From Grammothele lineata (Eukaryota > Basidiomycota > Agaricomycetes > Polyporales > Polyporaceae), in NCBI GenBank assembly GCA_002150815.3, contig NDFF03000052.1:1-40613 (forward strand): a DNA stretch of 40,613 bases, in the 5' to 3' direction. The position numbers and the translations under genes were made by a program. Within the stretch, counting starts at the first letter, position 1, and every line of letters begins with the position of its first letter. The notes beneath the pieces were generated by a model, which did no database searches, was not told where the DNA came from, and saw only the letters and a list, made by a program, of their open reading frames with translations. Positions 1 through 10,900 of this stretch are shown one piece after another.

Positions 1-328
1 ATGCAATGGCCAGATATGCACTCGCTTAACTTGTCTACATGTGAAAGAGATTGGTCTGACCTGGATATGTTACAATGATAACGAAAAGATGCGACAAACA
101 ATTGAAACATAGAAACCAAATACTAGAAACAGTATCCGAGGGGAGATGTCGTCCCGTGCGAGAGCAACATGCCTAACCGTCAATGCATGTCGACATATTG
201 AAAACGTGCCAGAGGCAGCCTGTTGGTCAGGCTTGCCCTGCCTACTAGTCTGAGAGCTGACTCGGGACCAGTGGGAGAGTCTGAGTCCTGGGACTCCGGG
301 CTGAGGGAGTGAATCAAGCGCTATCAAG

Positions 329-351
329 CGCCTGCCATCGAAGGTCACGTG
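329..351. repeat. 23-bp direct repeat, copy 1, ending in CACGTG
   Basis: This copy matches 392-414 at 22 of 23 positions; the single difference is G343 versus A406. It ends in the palindrome CACGTG, the classic bHLH (Cbf1/Pho4-type) E-box. The two copies start 63 bp apart in the same orientation. The repeat is seen directly; a regulatory role is inferred. Confidence 0.75.
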
Positions 352-391
352 CACAACGGGAGACAGACGGGCCCTCAGATCTCAGATTAGA

Positions 392-414
392 CGCCTGCCA
401 TCGAAAGTCACGTG
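392..414. repeat. 23-bp direct repeat, copy 2, ending in CACGTG
   Basis: Second copy of the repeat at 329-351, with one mismatch. The conserved core is CTGCCATCGAA followed by a short spacer and TCACGTG. Confidence 0.75.
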
Positions 415-618
415 AAAATGCTAACGCGCCGGTATTAAACACCGATTCTCTAAAGAATCGGAACTTCATTCCGCCCGCTGACTAATTCAACATTCCACTA
501 AGACGCAGGGGATAGATGTCTCAGTCTATATCCGTTGCAATGTTACTAATGGCGGGTGATTACAGAAAGGATATATCCATCATTGGGTGATCTGCAAAGA
601 CGAGCAAGGTACGGGAAG

Positions 619-1792
619 TCACCACAAGCCTATGATCACACCCTCCCCGCCAGAGGATTCAACCACCTTGACTCCGCTCTTAACACGTTGTAGCCATCCC
701 TCCTCACTTGATGTTTCTGTATTCGGGGACACAGGAAGAGTCAAGTCGCCTAGCTCGATGAAATAAACGTCGTCGAATGGGATCTGGTTGAGGGACGGCC
801 TTCGATCAATACGTAGAGCGGGACATCCAAACGTTGTGAGTAGCGTGCTTGTCGTCATCCGCGTGAGGTGTGTTGAGGAAGGGTGTCCATCGTCTTTTGA
901 GTACTGCAACTTGTTGCTGATTCGTACAAAGACGCGTTGTCGCCGGATCTCGCGTATATTTCCGGGAAGGACGACGTCCAGAGAATTGGCAAGGATGAAG
1001 AAACGTGTAGTGTTCGCTATATCATCGTGAGCGTAAGGTATCATTTATAAGAAATTGCTTACACGCTTCATTCTGGATGTCCCTCTGAAGGATCTCTAGA
1101 CCCTCGAATGACTCTGCGCAGTGGGCGGAGCAGATGGCTGCGCTTTCGGGCTCGTCGGTGCCCAAACCACAATGTAGCACCGCCCTGGCCGCAGAAGACG
1201 TGGAAGGGACTCTTAAGAGCGTAGCGCCGGGTAGATATTCTGATAGGAAACGCGAGCACTGTCCTAAAGCCTGTGCGGCACCATTACGGCACCATGGTGA
1301 GCATGGAGGCTGCACGAGAACGCCCTAAACAGACAAACCTGCTCATGACTCATGACTCTTTGGATGTCTTTAAGTTGGACACCGTGACGGACTACTAGGC
1401 AATGTTTGATGCCGAGGGCGAGTTCTCCTCTCACGAACACGGACTTGCCGGCCTCGGGGCTGCGGAGGGAATCGTACGTTTCGGTAACGTGTCCGTATAC
1501 ACTGTTTTCCTGCGGGATTACAGCGAAAGGGATATCTTGCGAGATAGCGCTGAACACGGCTGGGTATGCGTCAGCGTCGCCACCGAGTGGATAGGCAGAG
1601 GTTAATGACCTGCTATGCTGGGCTGTTCGACGTACTGGACCGCATCGTCGAACCTCTCTATCGCGCACTGGATAACAATGCACAGGATGAGGGAGGAATG
1701 TGTGTAAGATGACCTCGTGTACCAACCTGGTGGGAATAAGATGCCGGAGGGCCGAGGTAAGCCAATTTGGGCCGAGGGTGGTCCTGCGCCAT
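619..1792 (-). CDS. PHA2: Prephenate dehydratase with ACT domain
   Basis: Converts prephenate to phenylpyruvate in phenylalanine synthesis; cytosolic. Five exons can be read (1792-1727, 1667-1610, 1559-1339, 1270-1063, 1016-619), giving 316 residues, close to the fungal family length. The start MAQDHPRPKLAYLGPPASYSHQ leads straight into the family's opening strand (LGP..SYSHQ). Catalytic-domain landmarks follow: VIPQENSVYGHVTETYDSL, GELALGIKHCLVV, then after an intron ALGQCSRFLSEYLPGA and VPSTSSAARAV. The NTTRFFILA motif is intact across an intron. The last exon carries a degenerate ACT domain for feedback regulation (SLDVVLPGN to RRPSLNQIPFDDVYFIEL). The gene is divergent from the M16 protease gene and shares about 700 bp of upstream DNA with it. 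PHA2 is assigned by family resemblance; confidence is high. Confidence 0.92.
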
Positions 1793-2488
1793 GGTAGCAC
1801 AAAGTATGAAGACGTCGGCGGTGTATGAGTCGGATAGCCACCCTTTTGTGTCGGGCTTGTCTTAAGTTCCGAAGGCGAGACCCACTACGTTATGGCCAAG
1901 ATTGGTTGATGCGCTTCAGAGTGTAAGACGGAATCAACCGCGGCCTGGGGGCGTCAGAACTGACTAGGTAGGTACTGCTATAGACAACTTTTCCTGTGGT
2001 GGTCACACCAGGGTACGGCGACGGTTGGAGCGCTAGAATGGGAGCGAAGCCAATCACAGCCTCACAGGGAGAAGAGCCGACACGACCGGAGTCGTCCAGA
2101 GTCGTCCTCCTGTTATCCGATGTAGGAGGAGGACGCGTCCGATCTGATCACATCTCTCCAAGGGTGTCCGACCTTTTTCTCTCCCGAGCATTGGGGGAAG
2201 ACCGGAGGATTCAGAGCTGCCCTGAGCTGCCTCCGAGTCCGAGTCCACGCCCGAGTCGGCCACCCTGTCGCCGCCGGACCGGGCGGCATAGCGGGCACGA
2301 GGCACGTGAACGAAAAAGCGGACGCGGCGGTGTGGCGTCTAGGGAGACACGTCCCGCAGGCTGAGTCGGAGACTGGCTGGGCTCCATCGTGGCCATCGGT
2401 GTCAACTGGCTGCCGTCCCTCTCCCTTCCTAGGACTTCCTATTCCTACCTCTCGGTTCTTGCCGGCTGCAGCACGGCCTGTTCGCTGG
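1793..2488. promoter_or_regulatory. Divergent intergenic region (PHA2-like / M16C)
   Basis: About 700 bp between two outward-facing starts. It must contain both promoters and 5' UTRs. A short tandem 10-mer (GAGTCGTCCA / GAGTCGTCCT) is near 2090-2110 and a CCGAGTCCGAGTCC run near 2230. An in-frame ATG at 2306 extends the M16C frame upstream, but that extension is GC-rich, proline/arginine-rich and unlike coding sequence. No clear TATA box was found. Confidence 0.5.
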
Positions 2489-5400
2489 ATGCCCTTGCTT
2501 TCCCGCCTTTCCGCCGCCACAAGCCACTCCTCGAGGCTCCTACGCTCTCTTCCAGGCCCTCGCGCTCCTCGCTCCTACCTTTTCAGGCTCGCACCCCCAT
2601 TCTCCCAACGCTACTTGCATACTAGCATGCCCGCTCTTGCCAGCCATGGATCCCAAAATCCTATGGCGCTAGACTCGCACGGTAACTTCGATCTCGTCAA
2701 GCGGTTCGAGCTGGATTTTGCGGATATTCAGGTCTCCAAGTGGAAGAGCCGTACTTCTGGGCTCTCTGTAGTGCATTTGGACTACGATGGTGTGTCGTAT
2801 TCTTCGCTTCCCAGAGGGTCATTTCCGTCTCTTACGCCAACATTAGCCCCTCTCGTCAATGGCTATTTCGTCGTAAACACTGAGAGTACGCCATCCTTCC
2901 TCTTTGCGGATGCATACGTGCGCTCATTTTTATATTCGTAGTATTCGATGACAGTGGTTGTCCGCACACTTTAGAACAGTAAGCGCATAGCCCAGTTCTA
3001 TTCGGTCTCTTGGCTCAATCAGGCACCAGTCTTGTTTTCATGGGTTCAGAGAAGTATCCGTACAAAGGCATCATAGATCACCTCGCCAACCGTGGCTTCT
3101 CCAACGGCACGAACGCTTGGACGGACACTGATCATACTGCATACACCGTGTCTACGGCTGGAGAACAAGGCTTTTTGCAACTGCTTCCAATCTATGTCGA
3201 TCACATCCTTTACCCTACCCTTACCAAGGCTGGTTACGTTACAGAAGTGCGTTTCTGGGATAGAGCATTTCGGATCGTCACTGACGCTGCATAGGTGCAT
3301 CATATAGATGGTAAAGGCCATGATTCCGGCGTAGTATACAGCGAAATGCAAGGACGAGAGAACACTTCGGGAGATCTCATGGCTCTTCGGTATGCTGTCG
3401 TCATCGTGGTGACGCCAGGTGTTCTTACAAGGGTTTTGGCAGGATGCAGCGCTTGATGAACCCTACTGGAAGTGCATACCGTAGCGAGACTGGTGGTCTC
3501 ATGGAGGCACTTCGCGTGCTGACAGTCGAGCAGAGTGAGTACACAAGCCTCCTCTGCTGAATGAGCTCACTATATGCGTTACAACGTCTCGATCAGTCCG
3601 CAAATACCATCATACATACTATGTCCCTCACAACCTGACCCTCATTGTCACTGGGAAGCTGGCATCGGGCACCTCGTCCCTCCTTGACGTTGTCCAGAAG
3701 GAGGTTGAGCCTAGCATCGTCGATCATGGTCACGCCATGGGACCCAAGCCTCCCGGCTGGAAGCGGCCCTTCCTGGAGACCGCCAGTGCTTTGCGCCAGC
3801 CTATCAAGGAGACTATCAAGGAGACTGTTGAGTTCCCGGAGAAGGACGAGAGTGTTGGGGAGCTCCAAATTGGCTTCCTTGGTCCACCGCCGACGGCCTT
3901 TTTGGAGAGGAAGGCATTAGATATCCTAGGACTATACCTAACGTCTTCCCCCGTCGCGCCGCTGAACAAGGAGTACGTCGAGATAGAAAATCCACTATGG
4001 TATGCGCTGCGGTGTTGAGATATAATCTCGGGTAGACGCTGATCTTATTCTTTTGTAGTACTTACATTTACTTCAGCGAGGACACACGCGCAACCTTCGT
4101 CGATTTGCCGGTCTACATCGGCTCTATCCCCACGGAACACTTGGATTCGTTTGATGAAAAGTTGAATGCCAGCCTGAAGCGTATCGTCGAGGAAGGGCTT
4201 GACATGGATCGTATGGCCATGGTCATCGGCCGCGATGAGCGGCAGCTTCGCAGCAAACTCGAATCCTCACAGGGTGATACTTTCTCAGGAAACGTTATCA
4301 CAGATTCGCTGTATGGCGCCGAGGACGGTTCGCACTTAGCATCCTCCATGGACGAAATCAACCAGTATGCAGAGCTCAAGCGGTGGACTAGCCAACAGTG
4401 GGCAGATCTTCTGCGCAAGTAAGGAACCGTCTCATCTTTGCTAGTAATTTACTCTGAGCTGTGACGTCGTGCAGATACTACGTCGACCCTCCGCGCGTTG
4501 TGGTGCGCGGTAAGCCCTCGGGCGAGATGGCCGACCGGCTCGATCGTGAAGAGAAGGCGCGCATCAAGGAACAGCAGGAGTGCCTTGGATCCGCCGGCAT
4601 GGCTGAATGCGAACGCGAGCTGGAGGAAGCAAAGAAGGAGCACGAGAAGGAGATACCGAAGGAGATTCTCACCGCGTTCCCTGTGCCCGACGTCAAAAGT
4701 ATTGCATGGATCCCCGTACAGAGCGTGCAGGAGCAGCACGGCTCTAAGGGTAGGAAACCGACTGCGGCGGCGAACAACGCCGAACTGGCGAGACACATCG
4801 AGAAGGACGGCGCGCCATTACCGTTCTTCGTGCAATATGATCATGTCAAGGTGCGCTGTCTCCATCCTCGCTTGGTCAATACGCCTCCTCAATATATTCT
4901 GCAGTCCGATTTCGTGACCGTCCATGCATATTTCTCCCTTGCCAAGCTCCCGGAGCGCCTACGCCCGTGAGTAGCTTCAGACCGACCCGAGTTATGGTGC
5001 TAAGGCCTGCTCAGATACATGTCTGTGTACTTGTCGGCGTTCTTCTCCCTCCCTGTCAAGCGGAGCAATGGCGAGCGTCTGAACCACGAGGACGTTGTAC
5101 ATAGGCTCGATAGTGACACGGTCTCATACGAAGTTGCGCTCGGTGTGAGCAGTGCCTTTACCGAGACGATGCGTGTCAGCATCAAGGTCGACAAGGACCT
5201 GTATGAGACCGCAGTTATATGGCTCAAGGACCTCGTGTACGGCAGCGAATTCGACAAGGAGCGGTACGTCTCTTCTGCTGAATTCTATCACATTGATACT
5301 GATTTGGCGGGACGCTGTAGGCTGCAAGTTAATATTGCGAAGATTCAGCAGTCACTGCCCGAGATGAAGCGTGATGGTGACACCGTGCTCAACTCGGTGT

Positions 5401-6762
5401 CAGCAGAGCTTTTGTACGATGCCAGCTCAACGTCCCGCATGGGTAGCGTTGTACCTCAGATGGATTTCATCCCCAAGCTCTCTCAGCAGCTACAGGACTC
5501 ATCAGTTGATGTGTTAAAAGACTTCGAGGAGATCCGCAGCTACCGTGAGCTTAAGTCACGAATGTTGCGTTACACAAATGATGCTGACGGGCCCCTCTAT
5601 TCAGTGACTGATCCGAGCGGAGTTAGGATATCTGTCAACGGCGACATTCTTGCGTTGAAGGAGCCTCGCAGCACCTGGGCCAGGCATTTCAGCTCAGTTC
5701 TCCCGGTACGCGTTACTTTTGTTGATTGCTTCTACTAGTAGCTCTTTGAATCTCACCTGCATCACGTGACAGGAGAAGGTTCTTGCGCCGCTCCGCCTCG
5801 GTGCGGACACGCTCAGTCCGGTGGGAAAGAACCCTGTTAAGAAGGCGGTTGTCGTTAGCCTGCCGACGATCGAAAGCGCGTTTGTCACACACACCACGAA
5901 GGGTGTCCAGGGATGGGCGCACCCCGATTATCCCACCCTTCGCGTCGCGATCGAGGTTCTGAACGCCACCGAGAGCTATCTGTGGGTATGTGAAGATTAT
6001 CCTGATTGATAAGATAAACATTAAAGGCTGCTCACAGCGATATATCCGTGGATCTGGTTTGGCTTATGGCGCTCACTGCTCGCTGGATCTGGAGTCTGGC
6101 CTGATCTCCTTCACCCTGTACCGCGCACGTATCGTGCTCAACGTACGCTATGAGCTAGTGTCTGATCATGGTTGCAGTCCTCAAACAGTACAGAGGCGTT
6201 CAAGCAGGCCGCTAACGTGATCAAGGGCCTCACTGATGGTTCGGTGCGTCACTCCCATACTAGAAGATTATAAAACCAACCTGACTGTCTATCAGATATC
6301 TCTTGACGACACCGTTCTCGACGCAGCGAAGAGCAGCATCGTCTTTGGCGTCGCGAGAAGTGTTTCGACTCCTGGACGTGCAGTAAGCATTAAACGAGAC
6401 TATGAGACTCAGCGAGCTGCTCACACATGGATATCAAGGCTTTGATGTCGTTCACAAACCAAGCTCTTAAGGGGGTCTCGCAAAACCACAACGTTGAACT
6501 TCTCGAGAAGTTCCAGGAGATCTCCAAGGCCGACGTCCTCGCTGTACTCCAAAAGTACTTCCTTCCCTTGTTTGACTCCTCGTCCTCCGTGGCGGTTGTG
6601 GTCACCGCGCCTGGCAAGGCAGACCAAGTGTCGGAAGACCTGGGAAAGATTGGTTTCGAAGTCGAGCGCAAGACTTTGCAGGTCGAAACGGACGAGGACG
6701 GCGAGTTCTCGGAATCTGAGGGGAGCGATGATGGGTCTGAGAGTGACGAGAGCGGCCGATGA
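2489..6762 (+). CDS. M16C zinc metalloprotease (YOL098C/SDD3-like, presequence-protease family)
   Basis: A pitrilysin-type peptidase of roughly 1,100 residues, spliced from 16 exons. The inverted zinc motif HxxEH is restored across the intron 2979-3029 as CPHTLEH followed by LVFMGSEKYPYKG. Further family landmarks are NGYFVVNTEIFDDSG, AWTDTDHTAYTVSTAGEQGF, VVYSEMQGREN, YRSETGGL and YYVPHNLTLIVTGK. A C-terminal M16 half includes GSGLAYGAH, then an acidic tail (DEDGEFSESEGSDDGSESDE). The line-up fits S. cerevisiae YOL098C better than Cym1. I chose ATG 2489 because the first ~48 residues are rich in Arg, Ser and Leu, without acidic residues, and end in RRYLHTS-like sequence typical of a mitochondrial presequence. 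ATGs at 2627 and 2663 would give a cytosolic form. Stop is TGA 6760-6762, 102 bp from the convergent NUFIP-like gene. Confidence 0.9.
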
Positions 6763-6864
6763 TTTTATTACCAAGTACCAACCACTACTACTAATGTGTC
6801 CGTATATGCTCCGGCTCAAGGCCGCCTGCGTGCGAAGGACGGGAGGAAGAAGGCAGCATCCAGC

Positions 6865-8412
6865 TCAATGTTCCAAATCCGCCATCGTCACTGTCGCAAC
6901 TCTCGGCTGCTGCCCAACAACCTCAATCTTGCGCTCTCCCGCCTGTCCAGGCTTGAGTTCCACATTGTCCAGGAAGTCATTGTCCACTAGGAATCGGATC
7001 GCTTGGGAGAGGTTCGATACCGTCATTCGAATTTCGGGGAGGAGCAGCTGCGAGAGAATGTCATTGTCAACATCTCATGAACGCGACGACTTTGCGGGTG
7101 AGACATACGTTTCGTAGTAAAGATGGTCGTTGTGCGAATTGGTTTCGTGGGAGCCTCCTTGGCTGCTTGGTCCGGGGCTTCTGAACTGGTTGTGGGGCAC
7201 CTACGTTGGGCTGGGGTTCGGGACTTACACCGGCTTCCTCATCCGATACTTCTTTGCCTTCCACTACACCTCCCTGAGGATCCATCGAGAAGCCCGATAG
7301 CGCTTTCGACGACATGACTTCAGGTGCGCCATCAGCGTCCGAGTCTGAACCCGAGTTAGAGTCGGAGTCGGAGTCGCCGCCGGAGGGTGCGCCGTCATTC
7401 CGCGCCGACCTCGGAAACGTCGATGCACTTGGGCTTTCCGCACAGACATTTCGTTGCTGTCGTTGTTGCTTGTCGGCCGCGGCGGCCTTGTGCCCACCCC
7501 AACCGTTACTGGCGCCACGCCCGCGCCCCTTGCCCCGTCCACGCCCGCGCTGGGTGCCTTGTCCTCCTCTGCCTCTGAACCCGCCGTTGTCTCCGCCTCC
7601 GTCTCCGCCATCGAAGCGGTGACGCTTGCGTCGGTGGCCGTCGTCAAACTGGAGCTGACCGCGTTCAGCAGCTTCGCGCTTCTTGCGTTCCTTCTCTTCG
7701 ACGTTGTGCGCTGTCGGGAAACGGCGCTTGCGCTCTTCAATCCAGGCGGCAATCGCCTCAGGAGTATCGAGCTTTATGCCCGTACCCTGGATAGGAACAG
7801 GTTTTCTGTGTGTTGCACACGCAACGGTCGGAATGAGCCCCTGACACATATGAAATCAATTGGAAGAAGGGAAGCGTACCCTTTGAGGCTGGGGTCCGCG
7901 TCCCAATCGTTCCTGCGCTTCCGGTGCTCCCACCCGGGCGGAAAGATGAGATGTCTATCCATCATGTGCGTCTCGACAGACTTTTTCGACCCGGTGAACA
8001 CGCAGCCTTGCTTCGAGCATCTGTTCGTGCCAGGCTGGTACCAGCCGCCGCTGCCGCCGCCGCCTCCCCCGCTATATGAGGGTCTGTGCTGCCTTTGGCC
8101 GACGATCTGTGCGGAGGCACTATGTGGCGCATTCTGATACTGGGACCCAGGCACATAGGTCGAAGATATGGTGTAGCCTTCCGCGGTCACTGAAGAAGGC
8201 CCGGCGGCGTTGTTGTAATACTGGGCGTAAGCCTGGGCGTAATGAGACGCTTGCGGGTATCCATACTGGGCTTGAAGGAATTGATTCGCGGCGTAAGGGT
8301 TAGAGAGGGCAGCGGTGAGTGCCTGTGCTGCAGCTGAGGCGGAGTACGGGGCAACCGGCTGGTATGGCTGGGGGCGGTTGGGTAGCATGGACGCGCGCGG
8401 CGAACGCAGCAA
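6865..8412 (-). CDS. NUFIP1/Rsa1-like box C/D snoRNP assembly factor
   Basis: Family proteins tether R2TP/Snu13 during assembly of box C/D snoRNPs in the nucleus. Three exons (8412-7880, 7805-7109, 7047-6865) give 470 residues. The N-terminus is Ala/Tyr/Gln-rich and low complexity. A C2H2 finger follows (RCSKQGCVFTGSKKSVETH..DRH) with the adjoining LIFPPGWEHRKR typical of NUFIP. The signature NUFIP segment is GIKLDTPEAIAAWIEERKRR followed by FPTAHNVEEKERKKREA. A Gly/Arg (RGRG) stretch and a Ser-Asp repeat come next. The last exon, needed to complete the family's C-terminal helix, encodes LLLPEIRMTVSNLSQAIRFL and ends in TGA 6865-6867. The acceptor of intron 1 is best placed at 7806, which fuses SLKG to KPVPIQG in frame. 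An alternative start is ATG 8388. Confidence 0.85.
7048..7108 (-). other. Intron 2 of the NUFIP-like gene
   Basis: GTATGT donor and CGCAG acceptor, phase 0, 61 bp. Splicing replaces a short spurious read-through tail with a conserved C-terminal helix (RPSLLRN|LLLPEIRMTVSNL), so a simple open-frame scan would miss the true end of the gene. Confidence 0.8.
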
Positions 8413-9209
8413 GGCACCGACAGTCCTAGGGGGCAGAAAGAGACGCCCATTAAGACCGCGAAAGTTTTAGAGAAAGGCACGGCCGCGTCGGAGTCGGGTC
8501 GGACACTACGACGACTCCAGCTCGGCAAACTATCAGCAAAGGTTATCACAACACGGATCTCATCTCATCCAGCCACCCCGCACGAGGGACGCAAGCACAG
8601 GCCGGTATACAACAGCACCGAGAGCAACGTCCTCGTTACACCGACATCATGGATAGCGATTAACAAATGCATACTTTTACTGTCTATTGAAGGCGCATGT
8701 ATGCACGAAAGCACTATGATAGAGCCAAGCTGCGTCAGTGGTGAAGCCCGTGAGTGAAAGCATCATGGCGGCCACTGGGACCGAGGACGGAGGGGGCTAC
8801 ATCGGTAGAGGGAGGAGAGGGAGAGGAAGATGAGAACGAGGAGAGGCAGGCATTCGGGTTTGGGGCGAAGCATTGCAGTCAAGATAGGAGCTCAGGGAAG
8901 TACACTATCAGCTGAATCGGCATTTTTGAATCGAGGAGGCGAAGGACGGGTTACTGCGGGCAACAAAGGAGGGAACGGATGCGACACGAAAACGCACGAC
9001 ACGACACTGAGGGAGCGGCGGCACAAGGGGTGACAAATGGAAGGATTCAGCGAACGGATGACGAGGAAGAGTGTTCGTATTCGGGAAATTCGGCGGCCAG
9101 GCGGTGCCCGCGCCCGTCGCGTACGACTGCGTCTGACAAACCGCCGACAGGCGTACGTGTGCTTCAAACGTCGGGACCCGCTGACACCTGACGAGCCTCG
9201 TTGCGACGG
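8413..9209. other. Intergenic region between two minus-strand genes
   Basis: About 800 bp that should contain the 3' UTR of the KH-domain gene and the promoter and 5' UTR of the NUFIP-like gene. Purine-rich on the plus strand near 8800-8860 and 8930-9010. The open frames in it show no recognisable motif or plausible splice pattern. No gene supported. Confidence 0.55.
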
Positions 9210-10302
9210 CTAGTCCTGCATCTCCTCCTGTTGCTGCTGGTCACGGCCTACCCGCCTCTCCTTCTCGCTCTCCAACTGGTTGTAAAGCAGGAAGAGAGCC
9301 TTCTCATTCGCCTCGGGCGTCCCCACGATGGTGAACATGCGCTCGCCGGTCTCGTCATGAGGCTCCTTTGCGATAGAGATCTTCGAGCCCGACAGCCGTC
9401 GAATCTCGGTAATTTTGGTCCCGTTCCGGCCGATGATGCACCCGACCATGTCCGAGGGGATCGAGATATTCTGGGTCCGCAGGTTCGTCGGCTGCGGGGA
9501 TGAAGGCGAGTTCGGTGATGGCGATGTCCGCCCGCGCCCTTCGCCGTTACTCCTCCGGCCGCCGGTGGGGTGCGTGCGGCGCCCCGCACGCTCATCGCCG
9601 ACGCCAGGGTGGAAGAGCACGGTACCGACGCCGCGCTCCCAGTCCTCGAGAAGACAGCGGCCAATCTCCTCGATGGCACGCCCTATCGACTCGGGAGAAC
9701 CTTGCACCTCCACAATACGCTCTGTTGACTGCGGGAGCATATCCTTGGAGGCGACCATCCGCGCTCCTGAGGAGTCCTGGATGGCTTTGATCTTCAACCC
9801 GTTCCTGCCAATCACGCTACCCATGAGGTTGTGAGAAATGAGAAGACGGATAGCGGTCGGGGAAGAGCTTGAAGACGTGACTGGAGAGGAGGGGTTGGCG
9901 GAGACGAGTTGGGAAACAATGAGGGAGTACGCCTGCATACAAGGTTTGTCTACGATCCACACACAGAGGATGCGGAGTACTGCGTACCTTCGCCACGCCC
10001 TCTACTGCACCAGTCACGGTAAGGACCCGTTCGTGAACGCCGGGAATGACTTTGCTGACGCCAGCCTTGACGCCGGTCTGCTCCCGAAGTTCTGCGACGT
10101 TTTTCCCGGCCTTGCCAATGATAACGCCGGCATCCTTGGTGCTAACGAGCGCACGAAGAGTCAAGGCATCGGCGCCGACAGGAGAGGGAGAGCGAGACTG
10201 AGGGGCGGAGCCTGGGGATAGACGTTAATTGTTATTAGGGAGTGAGACCGCGCTCGAGAAATGCACACCAGTGTCGCGGGCAGGGGGGGCGTCGGAGGGC
10301 AT
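9210..10302 (-). CDS. Three-KH-domain RNA-binding protein (PCBP/hnRNP K, PBP2/HEK2-like)
   Basis: Poly(C)-binding type KH protein likely to act in mRNA localisation, stability or translation. Three exons (10302-10269, 10211-9988, 9932-9210) give 326 residues. The tiny first exon encodes MPSDAPPARDT and joins in phase 1 to GSAPQSRSPSPVGAD. Each KH domain keeps its GxxG loop: KH1 GVIIGKAGKNVAELREQTG, KH2 MGSVIGRNGLKIKAIQDSSG, and KH3 GCIIGRNGTKITEIRRLSG. A Ser/Pro/Gly-rich linker separates KH2 and KH3. The C-terminus is charged and Gln-rich (EKERRVGRDQQQQEEMQD). The order of two clustered KH domains, a linker and a third matches yeast Hek2/Pbp2, S. pombe Rnc1 and human PCBPs. Which of these is the true orthologue cannot be decided by eye. 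Confidence 0.9.
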
Positions 10303-10900
10303 GACGAAGACGAGAGGGGGGAGGTGGAACGAGGAGGAGGGGGCGAGGGGGAGCGAGGGGGAGAGGGGACGGCGATGAGAGAGTGAGTGAGCAAAAGCTT
10401 GCACGATGGGCGCGAAGGACCTGGCCAGACCGGCGCAGCGTCCCGGCATTCTCCCCCGCGCGGAGTGCGATTTCGCACTCCGCCCACCGCCCGCCCCGGC
10501 GCCAGGCCGTTCCCCGCATGCACTCACGGGTGGCGGCAGGACGCGGCAGGAGCAGGACAGACGCGGCAGGCCTTAGCCTACGCCCGGAGCGCGGCGTGGC
10601 GGGCATGTCCCCCGGCGCCCCGCCCATGACTCGGTCTCAAACGCACCAAGCGCTGACCAGCGCCGAGCACACCCCATCTCAGCTGCTGTCGAGCGCACGC
10701 GCCGGCGCACCCAAGGAATTGGTGTTGTACAAGTAAACCGGAGGCCGTAACACCGTCCTACTCGGCAACGGAAGTATCATATTCGTGCGTCGACCCCGTG
10801 AAACAGGCATAGAGGCAATAGGCGTGGTACATGGAGTGTCATGGCACTAATCATAGAGGTGCGACGAGCGCGAGTGCGATAAGCCATGCACGCATTCCAT
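10303..10900. promoter_or_regulatory. Upstream region of the KH gene and 3' flank of uL13
   Basis: About 600 bp. Directly upstream of the KH start the minus strand is strongly pyrimidine-rich (CCCTCTCC-type runs, 10310-10380), as in many fungal 5' UTRs. A perfect 11-bp-stem palindrome with a TT centre spans 10460-10483, and the 11-mer GACGCGGCAGG occurs twice near 10540-10570. A 117-codon open frame on the plus strand is GC-driven and lacks coding character. Confidence 0.5.
10460..10483. repeat. 24-bp perfect palindrome with TT centre
   Basis: The arm GCGGAGTGCGA is followed by TT and its exact reverse complement. It lies about 160 bp upstream of the KH gene start. It could be a dimeric transcription-factor site or form a cruciform. 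The palindrome is seen directly; function is inferred. Confidence 0.7.

Larger units (their letters stand above)
1..618. other. Intergenic region, no supported gene
   Basis: No open frame here looks coding. It lies downstream of the stop of the minus-strand prephenate dehydratase gene and may hold its 3' UTR plus the promoter of a gene to the left of the window. It contains a pair of near-identical 23-bp direct repeats that each end in CACGTG, and a perfect 8-bp-stem hairpin at 442-461 (CCGATTCT / AGAATCGG, 4-nt loop). Confidence 0.6.

Noticed and set aside
10383..10736. 117-codon plus-strand open frame upstream of the KH gene
   Set aside because: Arg/Pro/Ala-rich translation driven by GC content; includes the palindrome and repeats and has no known motif.
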